From Hymenobacter sediminicola (GTDB lineage: Bacteria; Bacteroidota; Bacteroidia; Cytophagales; Hymenobacteraceae), in contig NZ_CP060202.1 in assembly GCF_014250515.1 (NCBI RefSeq), positions 1,175,001-1,239,000 on the forward strand: a DNA stretch of 64,000 nt. Reading direction: 5' to 3'. Positions within the stretch are counted from its first letter, which is position 1. Each line of letters begins with the position of its first letter. The notes under the pieces were generated by a model. The model was not told where the DNA came from. It saw only the letters and a list, made by a program, of their open reading frames with translations, and did no database searches. A program made the translations under genes and the position numbers. Below are positions 33,456 through 42,667 of this stretch, piece after piece.

Positions 33456-35675
33456 TCAGTTGGGCATAGCGTCAGTAGCTAAATGTTTCTGTAGCTGCGT
33501 CAGTAGCCTAGGAAGCGTGCTAATGAGGTGTTGAGCGGCACTTTTATGCGCTTCCGTTGCCGGTTTCGTCTCTAGGAGCTGCGTGGCCTCTAGCAGTTTC
33601 AGGCAACGTAGCAGCTTCAAAGACGGCTTGAGCTTGTGGGCGCATGCTGCTGCTGCGGGCCAAGCTGCGGCGGCAACGGCTTGCTCAAGCTGAGCCAGCA
33701 GTGTCGGCGTCTGCTGCATAAATGCCTCCAGAATACGCCGCACGAAAGCCGGATTTCCGTGCGCCATCTGGTGCAGGTCGCTTAGGTCGAAGAGAGGAGC
33801 CGCCGCATTGGACGGCCGGTGCAGTGCCAGCATCTTGCGCAGCAGTTCGGCCTCGTCAAAAGGCTTGGTCATGCAGTCGTCCATGCCGGCGGCCAGATAT
33901 TTCTCATTATCGGCGCGGAAGGCATTGGCCGTAAAAGCAATGATGGGCGTAGTAGCACGGGCTGCTTCCGTATGGCGACGCATAGCGGCTGTCACGTCGA
34001 GGCCGCTCATGTCGGGCATCTGAATATCCATCAGGATACACTCGTAGCGGTGCTGCTCGAATAGCTGTAGCGCGGCAGCTCCGCTGATGGCCGCATCAAC
34101 CAGCACGCCGTAGTGTTCCAGTACCAGCTGCGCCAGCAGGCGGTTTATGTCGTGGTCTTCTACCAGCAGCACGCGCCAGCCCCGTACCAACTCGGCGTCG
34201 GTAGCGGCCAGGGAGTGCGCATCCGGCACTGCTTGGGTTGCAGCGGCTTTGGCGAAAGTCAGGCTGAAACTGAACGTGCTGCCTTCGCCCGGAACGCTGC
34301 ACACCACCAGATTGCCGCCCAGCTGCTCCACCAAGCTGCTGCTGATGGTGAGCCCCAAACCCGTGCCGCCAAAGTTGCGAGTAGTATCGGCATAGGCCTG
34401 CGAAAAGCTGTCAAAAATGGCTTCCTGCTTGTGGGCTGGCACACCCACGCCGGTGTCACTTACCTGGAACTGCACGGTCAGGGCCGATTCGGTTTCGGCT
34501 TGGCAGCGGACCAGCAGCGCCACCTCGCCCTGCTGAGTGAATTTGATGGCGTTGCTGAGCAGATTGAGCAGTACCTGGCTGAGGCGGTGCGGATCGCCGA
34601 GAACGGGCTGGGCCGGCAGCTGCAGCGGGTGCAGGAGAAACCGGATGCCTTTTTCCGTGGCCCGAAAGGCCTGCGTCTGGGTAGCAATACGGATGACGTT
34701 GGCCAAGTCGAAGGGCGTGTGCTCCATCTCCAGCTTGCCCGACGTAATCTTGGCCACATCCAGCACGTCGTTCAGCACGCTGAGCAGGTGGTTGCCGGAG
34801 TTGCGGATGATACTCACGTACTCTTGCTGCTGAGCACTCAATTCGGTGCGGGCCAGCAGCCCAGCCATGCCCAGCACCCCGTTCATCGGCGTCCGGATTT
34901 CGTGGCTCATGTTGGACAGAAACGTTTCGCGGGCGCGTACCGAGGCTTCAGCCACCTGCTTGGCGCGTTCCAGCTCCTGCTCGGCCAGGTAGCGGTCCGT
35001 AATGTCGGCACTGGAGCCCACAAGCATGCGCAATTCCCCATCAGGCCCGAACACAGGATGGTAGAGGCGTAGCCAGTGGCGCGGTCCGGTGGGGCTCTGA
35101 ATGGTTTCTTCCCACGTTACTTCGGCCCGCTGCTGCACGGCCCGCTCAAACTGCCTCTTCCGCTCCACGGCCATGTCCAGGGGGTGGTTACGGTGGAGGC
35201 AATACTCGAAATTGTTCTTGCCGATAATCCACTCCCGAATTTCCGCGTTGCGAATAGCGGCAGGATTGACGTACTGAAAGCGGTGTTGGGCGTCGAAAAT
35301 AGCAACTCCGGTAGGCAAATGATGAAACACCGTTTCGAAAAAAGCCCGCTGGTCTTTGAGGTAGCTGGCTGTGGCATCGGTGAGGTACAGCGTGCCTGCG
35401 CCATGGGCGGCCGGTACCATCGCTACCGAGAAATACTGGCCGGCCAGCACTATTTCCGGCAACGGCTGGCCCACGGGAGAGGTAAGGGCTGCCAGCCGCT
35501 GCAGTTGCATGGGGCGTTCTGTGGGGCTAAACTGCTGGAGGAGCGCCTCAGCGGCCGGATTGGCATACTGCACGTCGCCGGTGGCAGTCAGGTGCAGGAT
35601 GGGGCTGGGGTTTTGCGCGAGTAGCTGCATTGCCAGCAAATCGGACGAAGCAGCAGGAGAGGAAGCAGCGGACAT
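33456..35675 (-). CDS. Hybrid sensor histidine kinase (PAS-PAS-HisKA-HATPase-REC-Hpt)
   Basis: A 739-residue soluble hybrid kinase. Two PAS-like sensor regions (about residues 15-115 and 125-235) come first. HisKA has H258 in [10 protein letters not shown]; the ATPase has NAIKFT, DTGVG and GGTGLGL; the receiver has D550 in [10 protein letters not shown] with KPF; a C-terminal Hpt has H680 in AHKLKPS. There is no transmembrane helix, so it senses a cytosolic signal. The start at 35675 begins with MSAAS; the longer frame from 35771 covers the upstream promoter region. It faces the receiver-only gene and is divergent from a small exported protein. It probably runs a phosphorelay to that or another regulator. 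Confidence 0.9.
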   Translation of the reverse strand: MSAASSPAASSDLLAMQLLAQNPSPILHLTATGDVQYANPAAEALLQQFSPTERPMQLQRLAALTSPVGQPLPEIVLAGQYFSVAMVPAAHGAGTLYLTDATASYLKDQRAFFETVFHHLPTGVAIFDAQHRFQYVNPAAIRNAEIREWIIGKNNFEYCLHRNHPLDMAVERKRQFERAVQQRAEVTWEETIQSPTGPRHWLRLYHPVFGPDGELRMLVGSSADITDRYLAEQELERAKQVAEASVRARETFLSNMSHEIRTPMNGVLGMAGLLARTELSAQQQEYVSIIRNSGNHLLSVLNDVLDVAKITSGKLEMEHTPFDLANVIRIATQTQAFRATEKGIRFLLHPLQLPAQPVLGDPHRLSQVLLNLLSNAIKFTQQGEVALLVRCQAETESALTVQFQVSDTGVGVPAHKQEAIFDSFSQAYADTTRNFGGTGLGLTISSSLVEQLGGNLVVCSVPGEGSTFSFSLTFAKAAATQAVPDAHSLAATDAELVRGWRVLLVEDHDINRLLAQLVLEHYGVLVDAAISGAAALQLFEQHRYECILMDIQMPDMSGLDVTAAMRRHTEAARATTPIIAFTANAFRADNEKYLAAGMDDCMTKPFDEAELLRKMLALHRPSNAAAPLFDLSDLHQMAHGNPAFVRRILEAFMQQTPTLLAQLEQAVAAAAWPAAAACAHKLKPSLKLLRCLKLLEATQLLETKPATEAHKSAAQHLISTLPRLLTQLQKHLATDAMPN

Positions 35676-35756
35676 ACAGGAGGGAATAGGGCTATTAAAT
35701 ATACAGTTCGACCAGAATGAAAGCCGCTTGATAGGACTGAACTTAACTTCATTGCT

Positions 35757-35764
35757 TACTTTGG
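35757..35764 (+). promoter_or_regulatory. Candidate -7 element for the small exported protein gene
   Basis: TACTTTGG resembles TAnnTTTG and ends 21 nt before the ATG at 35786. Confidence 0.45.
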
Positions 35765-35785
35765 GCACCAACCTTTTACCTCGTT

Positions 35786-36145
35786 ATGACCAGAACTATT
35801 CTCTCCGTACTTGCCGTAGCTGTTTCACTCACCGGTCTGTCTGCTTTTGGTTCACAATCAGGCGCTACTCGCACCACCGACTCCCGCACGGAGGAATATG
35901 CTATAGTAAGTGTGGTGCAGGCCGGCAAGAAAAACTTCATCAGTACTACTATTGGCTCGAAGAGCACCGAAGAAAAGGAATTTGAAAGCGAGAAGAATGC
36001 CAAGCGGTTTGACATGGCTCCGGTAATAGCGGAGCTGGAAAAGCTGAATGCGCAGGGATTCGAACTGGTGAATGGGTCCAATGCCGCTATGGGCACTGCT
36101 GGCCTACCTTTCTACACCTTCACTATGAAGCGCAGAATCAACTAG
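35786..36145 (+). CDS. Small exported protein, DUF4177-like C-terminus
   Basis: A 119-residue protein with a signal peptide (about residues 1-22). The mature chain begins with a Thr/Ser-rich stretch, then YAIVSVVQAGKKNF and a C-terminal LNAQGFELVNGS...YTFTMKR, which resembles the compact DUF4177-type fold (LxxxGxEL...F.MKR). Function unknown. It is divergent from the hybrid kinase gene, with a promoter-like element 21 nt upstream. Probably periplasmic. Confidence 0.65.
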   Translation: MTRTILSVLAVAVSLTGLSAFGSQSGATRTTDSRTEEYAIVSVVQAGKKNFISTTIGSKSTEEKEFESEKNAKRFDMAPVIAELEKLNAQGFELVNGSNAAMGTAGLPFYTFTMKRRIN

Positions 36146-36244
36146 ACATATACTACTTGGCTCCGTTAGCCAGCTTATCGTTCTATAGCCAACCGTCACA
36201 GATTGTTTGTTGTTACATAACTAGTATTGCTCCGATTCAGAAGT

Positions 36245-36691
36245 ATGATAAAACCCCGCCTACACACCGCCTGCCTCGCCTACGTGCAGGAGCGCATAGA
36301 TGCCTGCCAAGCGGCCATTCAGGCGGCGCAGGAATCGGCGAACAGCGAGACCAAGAGCAGCGCCGGCGACAAGTACGAAACCGGCCGCGCCATGGCCCAG
36401 AACGAGCGGGACCGGAACACCGTGCAGCTGCGGCAGGCGCAGCAGCTACAAGGCGAGCTGCAGCGCATCAGCCCTGAAACGCCCTGCGACACAGTGCGGC
36501 CTGGTGCGCTGGTCTACACCAACATGGGCGTATTCTACCTCGGCATCAGTGCCGGCAAGCTCACCGTGGAGGGGCAGGACTATTTTGCTGTATCGGCAGC
36601 GGCACCGGTAGCGGCGGCTCTGGCCGGCAAGCGGGCCGGGGAGGAGGCCCTATTCAACGGCAAGCAAGTCCGCGTACTGACCGTGGAGTAG
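36245..36691 (+). CDS. GreA/GreB-like coiled-coil protein
   Basis: A 148-residue protein. Residues 1-75 form a predicted helical hairpin with the segment SSAGDKYETGRAMAQNE, close to the secondary-channel coiled coil of GreA/GreB transcript cleavage factors. A C-terminal beta-rich domain follows (GALVYTNMGVFYLGISAG, then YFAVSAAAPVAAAL). Bacteroidota homologues are often annotated as GreA/GreB-family or, misleadingly, 3-oxoacyl-ACP synthase. It may bind RNA polymerase, but it is not shown to cleave transcripts. The acidic DxxE tip of true Gre factors is not clear. It ends 3 nt from the convergent gene. Confidence 0.68.
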   Translation: MIKPRLHTACLAYVQERIDACQAAIQAAQESANSETKSSAGDKYETGRAMAQNERDRNTVQLRQAQQLQGELQRISPETPCDTVRPGALVYTNMGVFYLGISAGKLTVEGQDYFAVSAAAPVAAALAGKRAGEEALFNGKQVRVLTVE

Positions 36692-36694
36692 GAG

Positions 36695-37180
36695 CTATAG
36701 CCGGGGCAGTAGGTTCGGCAGGCCCCGAATATTGAGGCGAGCAAAACTCCGGACCCGCTCGAAACGGGCACTGGCTTCCTCTAACTCTTCGTCCTTGTCG
36801 AGCTTGCTGGGGCGGTGCGTATCGAGAAGCTCAAAAACGGTGGCCGCAATGTCCATGTAGCCCAAAATCATCAGCAACAGCTGTTTTTTCTCGTCTTCTT
36901 CGTAGCTCTTGAGGCGCACGGCCTTCACCAAACTATCGAGTTGCGTGGTTTCATCCACGAACAGGTCGCGCAGTACGGCGCGGTGCTGCTGATACTCAAA
37001 CAGCTGCTGCGGCTCTAGGCTGGTGGCCGAAAATGGAAGTGTAGTGGCGAAAGCCGTAGCCGCTCGGAATTCCTTTTCGGCCGCATAAATGGTTTGCAGA
37101 TGCTTCTGCAGACTGGCCCACAAACCAGTACGGGCTTTGTCGAAGGCAGCGGAAGAGGCGGCGGGAGCGGGGCTGGACAC
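36695..37180 (-). CDS. Hypothetical helical protein
   Basis: Not recognised. From GTG at 37180 the protein has about 161 residues, mostly helical, rich in Leu, Glu and Lys (RLKSYEEDEKKQLLLM, DKDEELEEASARFERVR). There is no signal peptide or membrane segment. The open frame extends to ATG 37273, but an exact-looking TACTTTGT promoter element at 37204-37211 lies inside that extension, so the GTG start 23 nt below it is preferred. It is divergent from dxr and convergent with the GreA-like gene. Confidence 0.6.
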   Translation of the reverse strand: MSSPAPAASSAAFDKARTGLWASLQKHLQTIYAAEKEFRAATAFATTLPFSATSLEPQQLFEYQQHRAVLRDLFVDETTQLDSLVKAVRLKSYEEDEKKQLLLMILGYMDIAATVFELLDTHRPSKLDKDEELEEASARFERVRSFARLNIRGLPNLLPRL

Positions 37181-37203
37181 AGTAGAAAAGAATTGCTGGA
37201 ACC

Positions 37204-37211
37204 ACAAAGTA
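37204..37211 (-). promoter_or_regulatory. Candidate -7 element deciding the start of the hypothetical gene
   Basis: The minus strand reads TACTTTGT, one base off TAnnTTTG, 23 nt before GTG 37180. If real, it excludes the upstream ATG at 37273. Confidence 0.4.
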
Positions 37212-37295
37212 CGCGGTTTTGGAGCCGTGTGGACAATATGGCCGGTGCCGCGCCGCGAAATAGGGCTGTGCATGGCAGGAAGCCGAACTTCACCG

Positions 37296-37303
37296 TACTT
37301 TTG
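37296..37303 (+). promoter_or_regulatory. Bacteroidota-type -7 element for dxr
   Basis: TACTTTTG is an exact match to TAnnTTTG and ends 45 nt before the dxr ATG at 37349. Confidence 0.5.
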
Positions 37304-37348
37304 CTCTTCACCGCCGAGTTATTTCCGCCCCGGTTCTTTTCATCCTGC

Positions 37349-38521
37349 ATGCCCTCCGAATTCCCCAAACGCGTCACGCTGCTCGGTTCTACCGGTTCCA
37401 TTGGCACCCAGGCGCTTGATGTAGTCCGCAGCCAGCCGGGCCGTTTCACTGTCACGGCGCTGTCGGCGCAGTCCAATGCGGCGCTGCTGGTGCAGCAGGC
37501 CCGCGAGTTCCGGCCTGCGGCCGTGGTCATCGGCGACGAGGCCAAGTATGAAACCGTGAAAGCCGCTCTGGCAGGGCAGCCCGAAACGGAGGTGCTGGCC
37601 GGCGCCGCAGCCCTGGCTGATGTAGCCGGCCGCCCCGACTCCGACATCGTGCTGACGGCTATGGTGGGCTACGCCGGGCTGCTGCCCACGGTGCGGGCTA
37701 TCCGGGCTGGCAAAGACATTGCCCTGGCCAACAAAGAAACGCTGGTGGTGGCCGGTCAGCTTATCACCGATTTGGTGCGGGAGCACAACGTGCGGCTGCT
37801 GCCCGTCGATTCGGAGCATTCGGCCATTTTTCAGTGCCTGGTAGGCGAGACGCAGAATCCAATTGAGAAAATTGTTCTCACGGCATCTGGTGGGCCATTC
37901 CGGGGCCGGAGCCGCGCGCAGCTAGCGGAAGTGACGAAGGCGCAGGCGCTCAAGCATCCCAACTGGGATATGGGCGCCAAAATCACTATCGACTCGGCCT
38001 CACTGATGAACAAGGGCCTGGAGGTAATTGAGGCCAAGTGGCTGTTTGGGCTGCGCGACAACCAGATTGATGTGGTGGTGCATCCGCAGAGCATTATTCA
38101 TTCGCTGGTACAGTTTGAGGATGGCTCGTTGAAAGCCCAGCTCGGCCTGCCCGACATGAAACTACCTATCCAGTACGCTCTCGGTTATCCGCAACGACTG
38201 TCCAACACCTTTCCGCGCTTCTCCTTTCTCGATTATCCGCAACTCACCTTCGAGCAGCCCGACCTGAGCACCTTCCGCAATCTGGCGCTGGCTTTCGAGG
38301 CCATGAGCCAGTCTGGCAATGCGCCTTGCGTTCTGAATGCCGCCAATGAAGTAGCCGTAGCGGCTTTTCTGCGCGACGAAGTAGGTTTTCTGCAAATGTC
38401 GGAGGTGGTAGAAGAGTGCCTGAGCCGCGTTTCGTACCTTGCCAATCCGTCGCTCGACGACTATGTGCTAACTGACAAGGAGACACGTCGGGTAGCGCAG
38501 GAACGGCTGGCGCGGTTGTAG
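37349..38521 (+). CDS. dxr: 1-deoxy-D-xylulose-5-phosphate reductoisomerase
   Basis: A 390-residue enzyme of the MEP isoprenoid pathway, converting DXP to MEP with NADPH and a divalent metal. The N-terminal GSTGSIGTQALDVV binds NADPH. Metal and substrate motifs are ANKETLV, VDSEHSAIFQ, NWDMGAKITIDSASLMNKGLE (about residues 207-227; the first ~20 are quoted loosely) and VHPQSIIHS. The ATG at 37349 gives the standard N-terminus; the frame is open further upstream but overlaps the divergent gene. Length is normal. It precedes rseP, separated by about 100 nt. Confidence 0.95.
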   Translation: MPSEFPKRVTLLGSTGSIGTQALDVVRSQPGRFTVTALSAQSNAALLVQQAREFRPAAVVIGDEAKYETVKAALAGQPETEVLAGAAALADVAGRPDSDIVLTAMVGYAGLLPTVRAIRAGKDIALANKETLVVAGQLITDLVREHNVRLLPVDSEHSAIFQCLVGETQNPIEKIVLTASGGPFRGRSRAQLAEVTKAQALKHPNWDMGAKITIDSASLMNKGLEVIEAKWLFGLRDNQIDVVVHPQSIIHSLVQFEDGSLKAQLGLPDMKLPIQYALGYPQRLSNTFPRFSFLDYPQLTFEQPDLSTFRNLALAFEAMSQSGNAPCVLNAANEVAVAAFLRDEVGFLQMSEVVEECLSRVSYLANPSLDDYVLTDKETRRVAQERLARL

Positions 38522-38624
38522 CTGTTGCGTTTAGTATAACCTAGAGCGGCAGGCAAGGCAACTGTAGCGCCTGTTTTCGGTTCCTTGCACGCTTCTTATT
38601 ACCTAATCACCTAATTACCTCCCT

Positions 38625-39971
38625 TTGGAAATCCTCATCATGGCCGGGCAAATGTTGCTGGGCCTTTCCATTTTGGTTGGTCTGCACGAGTTCGGACACT
38701 TTGCAACCGCCAAATATTTTAAAATCCGGGTCGATAAGTTTTACATCTTCTTCGACTTCCTGTTTCCGCTGCCCAACGTCCTCAATTTTGCGTTGCTGAA
38801 GAAGAAAATCGGCGAGACAGAATACGGCTTGGGCTGGTTTCCGCTGGGTGGCTACGTTGCCATCCACGGCATGATCGACGAAACTCAGGACGCCGACAGC
38901 CTCGCCGCTGAGCCGCAACCCAACGAGTTTCGGGCCAAACCAGCTTGGCAGCGCCTGATTGTGATGCTTGGTGGCATCATCATGAACGTCATCACCGGCA
39001 TCATCATTTTCACGCTGCTCACCTACACGCAGGGCGAAAGCTATTTGCCGGCTTCAGAAGTGCGCTACGGCATTCTGCCGAATAAGCTGGGAGAGGAAAT
39101 GGGTTTCCGCACCGGCGACAAAATCGTGAAAATCAACGGCCGGCCGTTCACCGAGTTCAATGAGGTGTACAATCCGGAGGTGATGATGGGCTCCAACTCG
39201 TTCTATACGGTAGAGCGCCAGGGCCAACTCGTGGACGTGCCGGTGCCGGCCAACTTCATCGACCGGCTTTCGGAGCAGGGCCAGCAGCGGTTTGTGTTGC
39301 CTCGCAACCCGTTTGCCGTGAAAACGGTGAATTCTGGCAGCCCTGCGGACAAAGGCGGCCTGATGCCCGATGACCGGATTGTGCAGCTCGACCAGAAAAA
39401 GGTAGAGTTCTTTCCTGAGTTTCAGCAGGATCTGCTGGCCAAGGCTGGCAAACCAGTAAAGCTAGTGGTGGAGCGCGCCGGCGCGCTGAAAACACTGGAT
39501 ATTACCGTAGATGAGGAGGGCAAGCTGGGCTTCTTTCCCAAGTCGCTGCTGCACGAGTCGGTGCGCCACTATTCGTTTGCGCAGTCCATTCCGGTAGGTA
39601 CGAACAAGGCATTTGGCGTCATTACCAACCAGATTACCGCTTTCGGCAAGATTTTCAAAGGTGAGGCTTCCTTCCGCAAATCGGTAGGTGGCCCCTGGGA
39701 AATAGCGCAGCAATACGGCCCTACCTGGGACTGGGTCTGGTTCTGGACCATGACCGGCATGCTGTCTATGGTGCTGGCCTTTATGAACTTGCTGCCTATT
39801 CCGGCGCTGGATGGCGGGCACGTTATTTTTCTGCTTTATGAAATGATAGCCGGCCGCAAGCCTTCTGATAAATTCCTGGAGAATGCGCAGAAGGTGGGCA
39901 TGATGCTGCTTCTGTCGCTGATGGCTTTCGTGCTCATTATCAATCCGCTCCTGAAGAAAATCGGTATCTAA
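38625..39971 (+). CDS. rseP: RIP metalloprotease RseP (site-2 protease)
   Basis: A 448-residue inner-membrane zinc protease that cleaves anti-sigma factors or remnant signal peptides within the membrane. The zinc site HEFGH (H21, E22, H25) lies in the first helix. A PDZ region covers about residues 220-300 (AVKTVNSGSPADKGGLMPDDRIV), and the second catalytic block NLLPIPALDGGH (near residue 390) is near the C-terminus. The start is probably TTG at 38625, which gives MEILIMAGQ, a typical N-terminus for this family in Bacteroidota; ATG 38640 is the alternative. The enzyme links to envelope stress control. A terminator follows. Confidence 0.93.
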   Translation: MEILIMAGQMLLGLSILVGLHEFGHFATAKYFKIRVDKFYIFFDFLFPLPNVLNFALLKKKIGETEYGLGWFPLGGYVAIHGMIDETQDADSLAAEPQPNEFRAKPAWQRLIVMLGGIIMNVITGIIIFTLLTYTQGESYLPASEVRYGILPNKLGEEMGFRTGDKIVKINGRPFTEFNEVYNPEVMMGSNSFYTVERQGQLVDVPVPANFIDRLSEQGQQRFVLPRNPFAVKTVNSGSPADKGGLMPDDRIVQLDQKKVEFFPEFQQDLLAKAGKPVKLVVERAGALKTLDITVDEEGKLGFFPKSLLHESVRHYSFAQSIPVGTNKAFGVITNQITAFGKIFKGEASFRKSVGGPWEIAQQYGPTWDWVWFWTMTGMLSMVLAFMNLLPIPALDGGHVIFLLYEMIAGRKPSDKFLENAQKVGMMLLLSLMAFVLIINPLLKKIGI

Positions 39972-39983
39972 AGTTGCTTGCCT

Positions 39984-40038
39984 GAAGCCCGGCTGCCACC
40001 CGCCAAAGAGCAGGTAGCAGCCGGGCTTCTTGTTTTTT
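39984..40038 (+). terminator. Rho-independent terminator after rseP
   Basis: A perfect 13-bp GC-rich stem (39984-39996 with 40017-40029) is followed by TTGTTTTTT, 13 nt after the stop. Confidence 0.85.
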
Positions 40039-40077
40039 CGGAACTTGCACCCATAATCCCCTCTTTCTCCCTATTCT

Positions 40078-40584
40078 ATGAATACTCTCGACGAGCAAAA
40101 AGCGCAGCTGTTCCAGCAGACGGAGCAGCAGCTTCGCCAGCTTGGCTTCAATATTGACAAGCAGGATCAGACACGTCCCTGGGGCGGTTTTTTCGTAATT
40201 GACGAAAGCCAGGCCCAGGCTTTTGCTGATGCGTATTTCGATAATATGTCGGTGGACGAGTTGCGCATTTCGGGCAAGCTGAGCCCTAAGGTTCTGCTGG
40301 TGGCTCCCGAAAAGCGCCTCTCTTGGCAATACCATCACCGGCGCGCCGAAATCTGGCGCGTGGTGCAAGGTCCCGTAGGCGTAGTTACCAGCTCTACTGA
40401 TGAAGAGACAGAGGTGAAAACCTATCAGCCCGGCGAACTGATTACGCTGCGGCAAGGTGAGCGGCACCGCCTTGTAGGGTTAGGCGGTTGGGGCGTGCTG
40501 GCCGAAATCTGGCAGCACACAGACGCTACCAACCCATCCGACGAAGACGACATCGTGCGGGTGCAGGATGACTTTGGGCGCTAG
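40078..40584 (+). CDS. Cupin-domain protein, mannose-6-phosphate isomerase type II-like
   Basis: A 168-residue protein. After an N-terminal helical part comes TRPWGGFFVID, and then the cupin core with KRLSWQYHHRRAEIWRVVQG (metal-binding HH, E; about residues 80-99) and a second motif with GELITLRQGERHRLVG. This matches the C-terminal cupin of GDP-mannose pyrophosphorylase/PMI type II enzymes, but it stands alone. A role in sugar-phosphate isomerisation or binding is plausible and not proven. It is convergent with pgi across a shared terminator. Confidence 0.8.
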   Translation: MNTLDEQKAQLFQQTEQQLRQLGFNIDKQDQTRPWGGFFVIDESQAQAFADAYFDNMSVDELRISGKLSPKVLLVAPEKRLSWQYHHRRAEIWRVVQGPVGVVTSSTDEETEVKTYQPGELITLRQGERHRLVGLGGWGVLAEIWQHTDATNPSDEDDIVRVQDDFGR

Positions 40585-40619
40585 GCCAAGAAAAGAATAC
40601 TGACCTATCAGATGCCAGC

Positions 40620-40659
40620 AAAGAAAAGGGCCTGACGGTATCGTCAGGCCCTTTCTTTT
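40620..40659. terminator. Bidirectional terminator between the cupin gene and pgi
   Basis: A perfect 18-bp stem with a GTAT loop: AAAGAAAAGGGCCTGACG pairs with its complement, with A/T tracts on both sides. Confidence 0.88.
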
Positions 40660-40673
40660 GTCTGTACCGAAAG

Positions 40674-42401
40674 TTACGCCAGTGCTTTCCGCAGGGCTGC
40701 CAACAGAGTAGCTACGCCAGCTTCTTCGCCGGCCTGGCCAAGGTGCACGCGTAGTGTACGGCGGTTGTAGTCGTGCAGGGCTTGTAGGTCGCCGGCGGCC
40801 TGGGCGTTTTGGAACGTACCGAACGTGTAGGGGCGGCCGGGCAGCGGCAGGTCCTGGGCGTGGTCGGTGGTGATTTGCAGGAACAGGCCGGTGTCGGGGC
40901 CGCCTTTGTGGTACTGGCCAGTGGAATGCAAGAAGCGCGGGCCGTAGCCCGAAGCCGTGGCAATATGCTTCTTCTGTTGCACCAAGGCGCGCAGTTCGTC
41001 CAACTCCTTGTTCACGGCTGGGCTTTCCTGCAGGTATGCCTGAATGCAGAGGAAGTCACTGGCCTTCGCCTGCCCGAAGAAATTGCGCAGCACCTCCACC
41101 GCATCGGCACCCGAAACACTGGTGTAGTAGTCAAGGCCGTTTTCCTGCAGTACCGGCGTACTAGTCTGAGGCAATGCGCCTTTTTCTACTACCACCTTCA
41201 TCAACTGGTCGGTAGCGGTTTTGGCCGCCTGCACGTTGGGCTGGTCGAAAGGATTGATTTCGAGCACGGCGCTGGCCACGGCCGTCGCCACTTCCCAGCG
41301 GAAAAACTCCTGTCCCAGGTCCAGTGCATCGTGTAGCAGAATGGTGATGACGGGGTGCCCAGCGGTCTGCAGAGCAGCTACTTTGCGGCGGTTTTCCTCA
41401 TCGGGCTGGTTCTCGTAGCCTACGTACACGAACACGCGGTCCGCACCGTACACCTGCGGGCCATTGAGCGGGTCGCCGGCCAGGGGCAGGATGCCCTTGC
41501 CTTCCTTGCCGGTGCTTTCCGCTACCAGCTGCTCCAGCCACAAGCCAAAGTCGCTGAGGCCGGCAGGTACTACCAAGGTCAGCTTGTCGCGTCCTTCCTG
41601 AGCCAGCAAGCCCAGTGCTACACCCAGCTCCAGGCCGGGGTTCTGCTCCACTTGGCCTTCCGACCCGGTAGCGCGCATCATGCCAATGGCCCGTTCCAGC
41701 AGGGTTTTGATATCTATACCGTAGAGTGCGGCTGGCACTAGCCCGAAGTAGGAGAGAGCAGAGAAGCGGCCGCCTACTTCGGCAAAATTCAGGAAGATGC
41801 GACGGTATCCTTCGGCAGTGGCCTGGGTCACGAACTTGGAGCCGGGGTCGGTAATGGCCACGAAGTTTTCGCCGGCTTTGTCGCCTTTTAGCTCTTTCAG
41901 GCGGGCGTAGAAATAGTCGCCGAAAGCTAGTGGCTCGGCCGTAGTACCCGATTTGCTGGCTACTACGAACAGCGTTTCGGCCAGCGGTACCGACTCTTCT
42001 ATTTCGCGCACAGAGGCAGGATTCGTCGTGTCCAGCACCGAAAGGGGCAGGCCATCTGCCGATTTTTCAAAGGCCTGCTTGAACACAATCGGCGTCATGG
42101 TGCTGCCACCCATGCCCATCACCACGACGTGCTTTAAGCCGGCAGCTTTCACTTCTTTGGCAAATTCCTCAATCTCAGAAACGCGGGGCAGCATGGTTTC
42201 GGCCACCCGGAGCCAGCCCATGAAGCTGCGCAGGCTTTGCTGGGCGGCTTCGTCTTGCACCCAAAGATCAGCTTGTTTCTGCCAGAAGCCGGTGGTGAAG
42301 TTTTTGGCGTTGAATTCCTGCAGTTTAGCATCAACGGCAGCCTGGTAGGAACCCAGGTGCATGATCATGGCAGGAATGGAAGTAGTTGCGTCGGAGGCCA
42401 T
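40674..42401 (-). CDS. pgi: Glucose-6-phosphate isomerase
   Basis: A 575-residue enzyme interconverting glucose-6-P and fructose-6-P. Sugar-binding motifs are VVMGMGGSTMTP near residue 90, VASKSGTTAEPL, and the PGI signature FAEVGGRFSALSYFG near residue 205. The C-terminal part includes GPRFLHSTGQYHKGG with the catalytic Lys region. The sequence resembles the isomerase half of bifunctional transaldolase/PGI proteins rather than the classic E. coli enzyme, and here it stands alone. The ATG at 42401 begins MASDATTS; an upstream GTG at 42482 is possible. An exact TAnnTTTG element lies 91 nt upstream. Confidence 0.9.
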   Translation of the reverse strand: MASDATTSIPAMIMHLGSYQAAVDAKLQEFNAKNFTTGFWQKQADLWVQDEAAQQSLRSFMGWLRVAETMLPRVSEIEEFAKEVKAAGLKHVVVMGMGGSTMTPIVFKQAFEKSADGLPLSVLDTTNPASVREIEESVPLAETLFVVASKSGTTAEPLAFGDYFYARLKELKGDKAGENFVAITDPGSKFVTQATAEGYRRIFLNFAEVGGRFSALSYFGLVPAALYGIDIKTLLERAIGMMRATGSEGQVEQNPGLELGVALGLLAQEGRDKLTLVVPAGLSDFGLWLEQLVAESTGKEGKGILPLAGDPLNGPQVYGADRVFVYVGYENQPDEENRRKVAALQTAGHPVITILLHDALDLGQEFFRWEVATAVASAVLEINPFDQPNVQAAKTATDQLMKVVVEKGALPQTSTPVLQENGLDYYTSVSGADAVEVLRNFFGQAKASDFLCIQAYLQESPAVNKELDELRALVQQKKHIATASGYGPRFLHSTGQYHKGGPDTGLFLQITTDHAQDLPLPGRPYTFGTFQNAQAAGDLQALHDYNRRTLRVHLGQAGEEAGVATLLAALRKALA

Positions 42402-42492
42402 AGGTATAGAGGCGAAATTGGAGTGTCGGGAAGTAGTGCGGTGGCGGGGCCGGCCCAAAGTGGCTGGGCCAGACAGGCACACCTGCCGGGCG

Positions 42493-42500
42493 CAAAGGTA
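42493..42500 (-). promoter_or_regulatory. Bacteroidota-type -7 element for pgi
   Basis: The minus strand reads TACCTTTG, an exact match, 91 nt before the pgi ATG. It lies back to back with the plus-strand element at 42512. Confidence 0.55.
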
Positions 42501-42511
42501 AAGAAGCAGAC

Positions 42512-42519
42512 TACTTTTG
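42512..42519 (+). promoter_or_regulatory. Candidate -7 element for the DUF6702 gene
   Basis: TACTTTTG is an exact match to TAnnTTTG on the plus strand, 148 nt before the ATG at 42668. This implies a long leader; another promoter closer to the gene is possible. Confidence 0.35.
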
Positions 42520-42667
42520 TGGCAGCCGGACCGGAACCGGTGCTGGCGGCCGGGAATCTTCTGTCAGGATGTTCTCTTACAATACGCCAGTTGTGTTGCC
42601 GCAGGGCGTTCTGCTGCCTGCGGCACGATTGTAGTACCAGACGGGCGCTTTCCTTACGCATTGCCTT

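Noticed and set aside
35786..36145. Toxin or antitoxin next to the kinase
   Set aside because: A signal peptide and DUF4177-like end argue for a small envelope protein, and no partner gene is adjacent.
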